IMG/VR virus record: IMGVR_UViG_3300018080_000030
Span: 1 to 52,552 of that record
Source: a virus
Direction: 5' to 3' (one strand)
Length of the DNA: 52,552 bases
Below the pieces are notes generated by a model that saw only the letters and a program-made list of their open reading frames with translations, was not told the origin of the DNA and did not search any database. Positions 1-5,561 of this stretch are shown here, one piece after another. Made by a program: the position numbers and the translations under genes. How positions within the stretch are numbered: the first letter of the stretch is position 1; every line of letters starts with the position of its first letter.

Positions 1-123
1 CCTGAGCGGTAGAAAGAAGCTGACAAAGAGTTCCAACGGAGGATTGTTTCTCCAGGCTCTTGGTGAGCTGGGATTTTCGTTAGCGTTAATCGCTAATGAT
101 ATAACCCAGTTGGTTGGTATGAA
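1..123. repeat. Direct terminal overlap (circular join), left copy
   Basis: The first 123 bases are identical to 52430-52552. An open reading frame continues across the join in the same frame, so this is most simply the overlap left when a circular or circularly permuted genome is linearised. A true 123-bp terminal repeat would have to lie inside a gene, which is less likely. Confidence 0.95.
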
Positions 124-472
124 AGGCGTGCTAAAGAGCTTTAAACCACCGCAAGGTGGTGATTTCGAGAGGAAGCCTATTTTGGTATTCCGCGAGATCC
201 TCTCCATGCCTGGTGGTCAGACCTCTCAGCCACAGCAAGAGGTACCGGCAACTGATCCAGCTATTGAGGATTGGGCAAAGCAGACTATAGCGCCATTGCT
301 ACAGCAGGCGCAACCTAATGGCTTGCCAGTAGCTGACGTAAATCAGCAGGTGGTAGCGGCTGCATATGCACAGCAGAAGGACGCAGCATCTGTTCAGAAG
401 CTGTTTTCCGGAGACAAATGGCTGATGGATAACTACATCATCAACAATGGTGTGGTGATGCAGCCTAAATGA
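2..472 (+). CDS. C-terminal part of possible ssDNA-binding protein (gene crosses the join)
   Basis: This is the 3' part of the gene that begins at 51987 (or 52203) at the other end of the window; position 2 is in frame with it. The joined product is 304 aa from 51987, or 232 aa from the internal start. This part reads on from the overlap (SNGGLFLQALGELGF) and ends in an Ala/Gln-rich tail. The pattern of a beta-rich N-terminal core, an aromatic/GD segment and an acidic or polar tail resembles phage single-strand-binding-like proteins encoded beside replication genes, but I cannot assign a named family. An SSB would suit the Sak4-like recombinase at 2104, because Sak4 proteins are known to work with a cognate SSB. 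A terminator-like stem-loop follows at 479-547. Confidence 0.7.
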   Translation: MSGRKKLTKSSNGGLFLQALGELGFSLALIANDITQLVGMKGVLKSFKPPQGGDFERKPILVFREILSMPGGQTSQPQQEVPATDPAIEDWAKQTIAPLLQQAQPNGLPVADVNQQVVAAAYAQQKDAASVQKLFSGDKWLMDNYIINNGVVMQPK

Positions 473-478
473 GCAGGC

Positions 479-547
479 GGCAGCAGGGTGTTGACCTCTG
501 CACTCCAGCGCAGTTAGCCTGTCATTAACGCATCCTGCTGCCTTTTT
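479..547 (+). terminator. Terminator-like stem-loop
   Basis: GGCAGCAGG (479-487) pairs perfectly with CCTGCTGCC (534-542) and is followed by five T residues. The loop is long (46 nt), which is unusual, but the T tract and the position right after the stop at 472 support a rho-independent terminator or processing site. Confidence 0.6.
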
Positions 548-584
548 AAGTACAGTGAACATTTAACAGTGAATGGAGGACATT

Positions 585-905
585 ATGGCTGACAAAATCG
601 AATTGGCAAAGCTTCTCCTCAGAAGAAAACAATTACAGGAGAAGGTTGATCAACTGAGGAATATCAATGTACCTGACCTGTTTAAGATAAAGGCAACCAG
701 GAGGCGTGCTTCGGAGGGAATCGATGACGTAGTAGCTGAGATTCCTAAGATTGCGATGCAGCAGGTAACTGCCGCATATGATTGGCACGCAAAAAGATTG
801 CGAGAAGTTGATGCAGCTATTCAACAGGCGAATTGGGTGACTATGATCGAGTACGAGAAGACTTGGATGGAAGACTACGTGGATCCTTATGCCAAAGCTG
901 AATAG
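585..905 (+). CDS. Small coiled-coil protein, unknown function
   Basis: 106 aa. GGAGGA lies 5 nt before ATG 585, so this start is preferred over ATG 573, which would put the ribosome site inside the gene. The N-terminal 30 residues are Leu/Lys/Gln-rich and should form a helix (KLLLRRKQLQEKVDQL). A basic patch with RRR follows, then two further predicted helices. No catalytic motif is visible. It lies alone between a terminator and a 357-bp non-coding stretch. A structural or accessory role in DNA metabolism is possible but unproven. Confidence 0.75.
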   Translation: MADKIELAKLLLRRKQLQEKVDQLRNINVPDLFKIKATRRRASEGIDDVVAEIPKIAMQQVTAAYDWHAKRLREVDAAIQQANWVTMIEYEKTWMEDYVDPYAKAE

Positions 906-1262
906 CTGAAAACATCCAGATGGAAGCGGAGGGGCAAAGGCGGGCAACCAGGCCTTAACTGGTTAGGTGGAGCGCGACACCGTTGCAATTATTATTTGTT
1001 AGCTCAATGGTAGAGCAACTGACTTAGGATCAGTAGGTTGTCGGTTCAAATCCGATGCATTACGGCACTGTAAATGCCTATAAAGTCGTCTGCGGACTTT
1101 AAGCGCAGGGTATTCCGAATGACCGAATTTTTAACAGTGAATATCCGAATACCCGACTAACGAGCTGCGGCTCCAGAACATCCAGAGACCGACTAAGAGA
1201 AATCCGAATAACCGCGCCCCTGCACCATCTGGTTTTTAACCTTTAACTACGGAGTAATACAT
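906..1262 (+). other. Structured non-coding interval with tRNA-like element and hairpins
   Basis: No convincing ORF occupies these 357 bases. They hold a hairpin AACCAG/CTGGTT (946-964), a tRNA-like element (about 992-1067), a perfect 7-bp hairpin TAAAGTC/GACTTTA (1081-1101) and a perfect 8-bp inverted repeat GGGTATTC/GAATACCC (1108-1154). Short CCGAAT motifs recur within 1112-1210. AACATCCAGA occurs twice (about 910 and 1177). TTTAACAGTGAAT before the 585 gene recurs near 1130. The density of local structure suggests a transcribed non-coding RNA or a processed leader of the 1263 operon. Expression is not shown by sequence alone. Confidence 0.55.
992..1067 (+). tRNA. Degenerate tRNA-like element, anticodon UAG
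   Basis: A canonical D arm (GCTC-loop-GAGC), a perfect 5-bp anticodon stem ACTGA/TCAGT with the 7-nt loop CTTAGGA (anticodon UAG at 1025-1027, Leu CUA codons) and a T arm GTCGG-TTCAAAT-CCGAT are present in correct order and spacing. The acceptor stem fails: only three of seven pairs form. The 3' strand GCATTAC instead pairs with downstream GTAAATGC, bulging one base. UAG would be leucine, yet the long variable arm of leucine tRNAs is missing. It may be a decayed tRNA or a tRNA-like RNA rather than a working tRNA. Confidence 0.5.
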
Positions 1263-1910
1263 ATGATAGTAACAGAAATAACAGAACAAAGGCCGTTTTT
1301 GTTCCGCGAAGATGTTTCAAGGGACAGAACTAAGCCGCATGTTTCCGGACTCATAAGACAGCATATTCTGGATACTGACCCAAAGAAGTCGTATCCCGAG
1401 TGGGAGGATATGACTGCCGAAGAAAGACGTGATACTTTGATGGCATGGGAGCTTGGATTCATGTGGGAGGATGCTCTTGCCAGAGAATTTGCTGGTAGAT
1501 GTAGTGGGATTCCAGCAGCCCCGCGAGAGGTCGATGGAATCATCATGACACCGGACCGGCTATGGCTTCCAGATAAGGAGGAACCAGTGAGGGTTCCTGA
1601 GAATGGCGATATGATAGAGATAGACGAATACAAAGCCACTAAGTACTCCATGAAGAACATGCCAGAAAACAATATGCGGTGGATGATGCAGACAAAGAGT
1701 TACTGCTATGGATTCAAGACCACAGTAGCAAACATGCTCATCCTTTACATAATGGGTGACTATGGTACCACCACAAGAGGGATGACCTACAAAGCCTTCA
1801 GATTTGAGTTCTCTGCTCAGGAGTTAGCAGAAAACTGGGCAGTGATGCTGGCTTTGAAGGAGAAGTGGTATCTCGCTCACGAAGAGCAAGACCATAGCAT
1901 GGATGGGTAG
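1263..1910 (+). CDS. PD-(D/E)XK (RecB-like) exonuclease
   Basis: 215 aa. The core of a PD-(D/E)XK nuclease is visible: a helical segment WELGFMWEDAL (about 62-72), Asp91 in VDGIIMTPD, Glu122-Tyr-Lys124 in EIDEYKATK and Gln143 in QTKSYCYG. These match motifs I, II, III and the following Q-x3-Y helix of RecB/Cas4-like exonucleases. It probably resects double-stranded ends to make single strands for the Sak4-like protein encoded at 2104, as phage exonuclease/annealase pairs do. The product is shorter than lambda exonuclease-type enzymes. The upstream SD is modest (ACGGAG); the AT-rich leader is non-coding. Nuclease family assignment is confident; the recombination role is inferred from neighbours. 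Confidence 0.8.
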   Translation: MIVTEITEQRPFLFREDVSRDRTKPHVSGLIRQHILDTDPKKSYPEWEDMTAEERRDTLMAWELGFMWEDALAREFAGRCSGIPAAPREVDGIIMTPDRLWLPDKEEPVRVPENGDMIEIDEYKATKYSMKNMPENNMRWMMQTKSYCYGFKTTVANMLILYIMGDYGTTTRGMTYKAFRFEFSAQELAENWAVMLALKEKWYLAHEEQDHSMDG

Positions 1911-1932
1911 AGAGAGAGGAGGTGATGCGGTT

Positions 1933-2064
1933 ATGTGGAAAGCAGAATACAATGACGAAGAAATGAGGTGGATGATAACAAATGGCGAGGCGGCATTCTG
2001 GTGTAAACGTCAAGAGGATGCTGAGTGGCTGGCCCAGATATTGAATATGACAAACAACCTATAA
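1933..2064 (+). CDS. Small protein (43 aa), unknown
   Basis: ATG 1933 follows GAGGAGGTGATG, a near-perfect ribosome site, and the 43-codon frame ends at TAA 2062-2064. The product is Trp-rich and ends AEWLAQILN, a pattern common in tiny phage proteins. It lies between the exonuclease and the Sak4-like gene and is probably co-transcribed with them. Function unknown. Confidence 0.65.
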   Translation: MWKAEYNDEEMRWMITNGEAAFWCKRQEDAEWLAQILNMTNNL

Positions 2065-2103
2065 GCAGCTCACCTCGGAATCAAATGGCATGAAAGGAGA
2101 ATC

Positions 2104-2838
2104 ATGGACTATAAACCGCTAAACTTAACTGGGTATGTAAAGAGGATCATCGTGAATGAGTGGGGAGAGGAGAAAACTGGCAAAAGTCACTTTGGTCTAA
2201 CAGGACCAAAGCCTCTGTTCTATATGAATCTCGATAAGGTATCCGGAGAAGATGTGTTGCCTAAGTTTGTAGGGCAGATGGTAGAGGCCAGAAACTACTG
2301 GACTACTGAGCCTGATAAAGAGCAGGGTATAATGGTGAGGAACAGGTTTATGGCGGATTGGAAGGAAGCCCTGCATGATGGTGCGACCAGAACAATTGTA
2401 GTAGATACCTTCACTGAGCTTAGAAGCTTGCTACTCCTTGCTGAATATGGGAAGACACTACAGGTTGGAAACAAATTCATGTACACACCTATCCATATGC
2501 ACTTAAGGCAATTGTTGAATGAGGCTTATACTACACCGAAAAACCTTATCCTCATACACAAGGCAAGGTCTAAGTACGTGAATGGAGAGGCTACTGATAC
2601 ACTGGAGATGAGTGGGTACAGTGAGGTACCGTATCTTGTGCAGACCAATGTCCAGACATTCAGGGAACCGGTGAGGAGTAGCGACAAAGTAGACTACCCA
2701 TTTGGGTTTCGTATTATTAACTGCTCACTGAATGGGAAATCTGACCTCATAAACCTGGAGTTTGTAGGAGCGATATGTAACTTCCAGATGCTGGCGTGTG
2801 CGATATTCCCTGGGACTACGTTGGAGGAGTGGACGTGA
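2104..2838 (+). CDS. Sak4-like RecA-fold recombinase (AAA_24 type ATPase)
   Basis: 244 aa. A Walker A motif GEEKTGKS sits at residues 21-28, and a Walker B strand TIVVDTFTEL has Asp100. This single RecA-type core, about 240 aa with the P-loop close to the N terminus, is the layout of phage Sak4 (AAA_24) annealing proteins, which promote single-strand annealing with an SSB. It sits in a run with a PD-(D/E)XK exonuclease, an ERCC4 nuclease and an SbcC-like ATPase. The SD is AAAGGAGAATC before ATG 2104. Its stop overlaps the start of the next gene (GTGA at 2835). Confidence 0.8.
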   Translation: MDYKPLNLTGYVKRIIVNEWGEEKTGKSHFGLTGPKPLFYMNLDKVSGEDVLPKFVGQMVEARNYWTTEPDKEQGIMVRNRFMADWKEALHDGATRTIVVDTFTELRSLLLLAEYGKTLQVGNKFMYTPIHMHLRQLLNEAYTTPKNLILIHKARSKYVNGEATDTLEMSGYSEVPYLVQTNVQTFREPVRSSDKVDYPFGFRIINCSLNGKSDLINLEFVGAICNFQMLACAIFPGTTLEEWT

Positions 2839-3602
2839 TCTATATTGACAGCAGGAGTGGTAGTAAGGAGCTATATCCGTTATTCCCTTCAGGGAGGGCA
2901 ATACTTACAACCCTTGACGCAGGTGATTTTATGTGGTTTGGATGGGGGCGGGAAGGGAAGCCTGTGAGGGTTGGTGTAGAGAGGAAAACTATAGGCGACT
3001 TACTTAATTCTATGACCAGTGGGAGGTTAGCCTCTGTGCAGGCTCCGAAGCTGGTAAACAGTTTCCACATAGTTTATTTACTTATCGAAGGAGACTATAG
3101 GAATGAGAGGGAGTATCTACAGTGGCGTAACAGGCCCAGAGAAAGGTGGCAGATTGATAGGAGGACATATGGTGGTGGGTATCTATACAGCTCCTTTAGT
3201 AACTTTATTGCTACATTGCAGGAGCAGGCTGGGTTCAGGGTATGGCACACTTCTGACATGGAAGAAAGCGTTGTGTGGATGCTTGGAAGGTTTTCTTGGT
3301 GGCAGAAGCAGTGGAATGAGCACTCAGCGATGGAGCAGATGCATGACGTCAGGACAGGTAGCACCTTTGCTCCACCGACATTCCTACGAGAGGTGGCTGC
3401 AAGGTTGCCAGGGATAGGATGGAAGAAAGCGAAGGTGATTGAGGAGGCCTTTCAAAGTACCTATGAGTTAGCGTGTGCTAAGGTTGAGGATATTTCGGAG
3501 CTGACTTACATAGACAGTAGAGGGAACAGCCGGAGAATCGGTGAGGTTGTTGCTAAAAAAGTGTTAGATGCTATACATAACAACAGACAGGAGGGAAGAT
3601 GA
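2835..3602 (+). CDS. ERCC4-type (XPF/MUS81-like) nuclease with helix-hairpin-helix tail
   Basis: 255 aa. The V-E-R-K motif at residues 48-51 (VGVERKTIGDL), with Asp31 upstream (DAGDF), is the active-site signature of ERCC4 nucleases, which cut branched DNA structures. The C-terminal 70 residues contain a helix-hairpin-helix (RLPGIGWKKAKVI). I chose GTG 2835, which overlaps the upstream TGA and follows GGAGGAG; an upstream ATG at 2796 in the same frame lacks a ribosome site and would overlap the Sak4-like gene by 43 bases. The enzyme may resolve recombination or replication intermediates. The family is clear; the substrate is inferred. Confidence 0.82.
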   Translation: MIYIDSRSGSKELYPLFPSGRAILTTLDAGDFMWFGWGREGKPVRVGVERKTIGDLLNSMTSGRLASVQAPKLVNSFHIVYLLIEGDYRNEREYLQWRNRPRERWQIDRRTYGGGYLYSSFSNFIATLQEQAGFRVWHTSDMEESVVWMLGRFSWWQKQWNEHSAMEQMHDVRTGSTFAPPTFLREVAARLPGIGWKKAKVIEEAFQSTYELACAKVEDISELTYIDSRGNSRRIGEVVAKKVLDAIHNNRQEGR

Positions 3603-3769
3603 AAACCGAAGAGGAAATTAGGAATGAGCTTAAGCGGGTAAAGTCTGACGAAAGACTGAATTATAAGACTGCAACAGTATCTGAGAATGTGCCTCTTGCC
3701 CTCATACAACTGGAACTTGAGGCCAGAGTAGCTACGCTGAGGTGGGTATTGGCTAATAAGGAGGACTGA
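3599..3769 (+). CDS. Small helical protein (56 aa), unknown
   Basis: ATGA overlap with the preceding gene and a GGAGGGAAG ribosome site before ATG 3599. It is predicted mostly helical and charged at the N terminus (MKTEEEIRNELKRVKSDE). No cysteine motif or membrane segment. Its TGA overlaps the next start (TGATGATG). Co-translation with the ERCC4 nuclease and SbcC-like genes suggests an accessory role in that module; this is inference only. Confidence 0.7.
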   Translation: MKTEEEIRNELKRVKSDERLNYKTATVSENVPLALIQLELEARVATLRWVLANKED

Positions 3770-5046
3770 TGATGAAACTGTTAAGCGCTGAAGTCTCGAA
3801 CTTCAGGAAAATAAGAATGGCAAAGGTGGAGTTTCCAAATGATGGAGTAGTGATGATTACTGGTCTCAATGAGACCGGCAAGACTACCTTTCTGAGGGCG
3901 ATAGAGGCTCCGCTGAGAGGTAAAGGTAACCTACCTCATACACTGCTATCTCACGATGAGAAATCTGGCGTGGTTAAGTTAGAAATAGGTGATGAGGATC
4001 GGAAACCACTGTACACAGTAGTCCTCAACTACACAAAGGTAAGAGGACCAATGCTGAAGCTGTTCAAGGCTTCTGGTGAGACTGTGTCAGGTCAGCAGTC
4101 TATACTCAACACGTTTTGGAATACCGTGGCAATGAGGCCATTGGACTTCGCTGAAGCCAAACAGGACGAGCAACGCAGAATACTGTTGGAGTCCAGCATA
4201 CTTCACGTGGGGGAGGATTTTACTGAGAGGACGGGCTTAGCTGAGCCGGAGAAGGACGTGTTGGCACAGCTTAAGCGTAGGGAAGACCACCTGTTTGAGT
4301 TACGCGGAGATGCTAACCGTATAGTGAAGGATTTGAAGGGTAAGCTGGAAGCTTACAAAGATGTCCCTGATGGGCTGGGTGATGTGTCAATGCAAGAGTT
4401 GTTAGATGAGCAAACAAGGCGACAGTCTCTTCAGACCCAGAGGATGTCTATTATCAACGAACTGGCAGGGAAGCGTAGCAGGATTATCGAGCTTGAGAAG
4501 ACGGTAGAGCAGTTGAAGAAGGATGTAGGCGTGCTGGAGGAACGGCTCAGCGCTATCCCAGAGCAAGACCTCGTTGGGATTAAGAATGAGCTTCTTAAGG
4601 CTCAACAGGCAAAGCAGTCCCAGGAGAAGGCTCAACTGGAAAAAGAGTTGGAGGCCGCGGAAAAGGAAGCCGACGAGAATAACAAAGCTCTGGAGGATGT
4701 CAGGGAGTATACAAAATCACTCACAGACACTATGGAGTTACCGTTGCCGGAGCTGGGGTTTGATGAGGACGAAGGCTTTGTGACGTATGAAGGAGAGCCG
4801 CTGGATGCCAGAGGTGACAGTAGGTGGATTAAGATAGGTATGGCTGTGGGAATAGCCACCGGAGCAGAGGTTGACCTCATACTGATAAAACAGGGCAATG
4901 ACTTGGACAAAAATTCTGTGAAGGAGATAATGGAGCTTGCACAAAAGCATGGGAAATTAGTGATAATGGAGAGGGAGAATCCAGTAGATGGAGCGCTGTT
5001 ACTCGAAATTGATGAAGGTGAAGTAAAGGAGGTCCCTGATGAGTAG
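3769..5046 (+). CDS. SbcC/Rad50-like coiled-coil ATPase, phage type
   Basis: 425 aa from ATG 3769 (ATG 3772 is equally possible; both follow AAGGAGG). The N-terminal ATPase half has Walker A GLNETGKT near residues 31-38. The middle (about 170-330) is a long charged coiled coil. The C-terminal half resembles the distal head of SbcC/Rad50/RecF-like proteins (DARGDSRWIKIGMAVGIA then VDLILIKQGNDLD), but the usual LSGG signature is replaced by RGDSRW. The protein is much shorter than bacterial SbcC (about 1000 aa). Such proteins usually pair with an SbcD-type nuclease; none is visible here, so a neighbour such as the ERCC4 or PD-(D/E)XK enzyme may be the partner (speculative). Confidence 0.72.
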   Translation: MMKLLSAEVSNFRKIRMAKVEFPNDGVVMITGLNETGKTTFLRAIEAPLRGKGNLPHTLLSHDEKSGVVKLEIGDEDRKPLYTVVLNYTKVRGPMLKLFKASGETVSGQQSILNTFWNTVAMRPLDFAEAKQDEQRRILLESSILHVGEDFTERTGLAEPEKDVLAQLKRREDHLFELRGDANRIVKDLKGKLEAYKDVPDGLGDVSMQELLDEQTRRQSLQTQRMSIINELAGKRSRIIELEKTVEQLKKDVGVLEERLSAIPEQDLVGIKNELLKAQQAKQSQEKAQLEKELEAAEKEADENNKALEDVREYTKSLTDTMELPLPELGFDEDEGFVTYEGEPLDARGDSRWIKIGMAVGIATGAEVDLILIKQGNDLDKNSVKEIMELAQKHGKLVIMERENPVDGALLLEIDEGEVKEVPDE

Positions 5047-5182
5047 TAAGAAGACCAGTAACTGGTGGGGGTACAACACTAAGAAGCAAAGCGAGAAAAG
5101 GAAGTCAAGTTCATCTCTTCGCTGGCTGTTTATTCTTATCGCTGGAGCGTTGTTATTAGCATCATTCGGAGGATTCAGATGA
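5039..5182 (+). CDS. Small single-pass membrane protein (47 aa)
   Basis: ATG 5039 lies behind AAAGGAGG and overlaps the end of the SbcC-like gene. A polar, Lys/Ser-rich N terminus precedes one hydrophobic segment (LFILIAGALLLASF, about residues 31-44). The stop overlaps the next small membrane gene (ATGA). Function unknown; a membrane anchor or host-directed toxin-like peptide is possible. Confidence 0.65.
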   Translation: MSSKKTSNWWGYNTKKQSEKRKSSSSLRWLFILIAGALLLASFGGFR

Positions 5183-5292
5183 TCGTTACACGGATTAGGA
5201 GACTACTGTGCTCAGCTCGGGGTAGGACGGTAATTATTTATTTTGTGCTATTTACAATGTTTGCATTTGCATTGGTAATATTAACTACGTAG
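5179..5292 (+). CDS. Small single-pass membrane protein (37 aa)
   Basis: ATG 5179 overlaps the stop of the preceding membrane gene and is preceded by CGGAGGATT. The basic N terminus (MIVTRIRRLLCSARGR) is followed by a hydrophobic segment of about 19 residues reaching almost to the end. Topology by the positive-inside rule would be N-in. It forms a translationally coupled pair with 5039-5182. Function unknown. Confidence 0.6.
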   Translation: MIVTRIRRLLCSARGRTVIIYFVLFTMFAFALVILTT

Positions 5293-5300
5293 GAGGAGCT

Positions 5301-5561
5301 ATGGCTACTAAGAAACCTGAAAAGGAAAACCTGTTGGAACAGACAGGTGAAATGCTCTCCCGAGAGGTTGAGTTGGAGACTGTGGAGAAAGTTAGAGAGG
5401 ACTTTAAGCGGAAAATTGGGAATTTGAAAGCCAGAATAGCTGACTATGAGAGACTTGCGGCTGAAACGCGTGATAAGCTCAGAACTCTGGAAAGTAAGAC
5501 GGTTGATGAGTACTTGCAGAGCGTGAATATCGCGGATTTTATGCATGAGAGGGAATTATGA
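5301..5561 (+). CDS. Coiled-coil protein preceding DNA polymerase
   Basis: 86 aa with SD AGGAGGAGCT. Almost the whole length is charged, heptad-like helix (VEKVREDFKRKIGNLKARI and onward). It overlaps the polymerase start by four bases (ATGA), so the two are probably translated together. A role as a polymerase accessory or processivity protein is conceivable from position only; no family recognised. Confidence 0.7.
   Translation: MATKKPEKENLLEQTGEMLSREVELETVEKVREDFKRKIGNLKARIADYERLAAETRDKLRTLESKTVDEYLQSVNIADFMHEREL

Noticed and set aside
1-123. True terminal repeat of a linear phage genome
   Set aside because: A gene reads straight through it in frame; assembly overlap of a circular or permuted genome is simpler.
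2796-2834. Upstream ATG start for the ERCC4 nuclease
   Set aside because: No ribosome site and it overlaps the Sak4-like gene; GTG 2835 has GGAGGAG and the usual stop-start overlap.
3103-3417. 104-codon plus-strand frame inside the ERCC4 nuclease gene
   Set aside because: The real nuclease frame covers it with clear motifs; this is an out-of-frame shadow.
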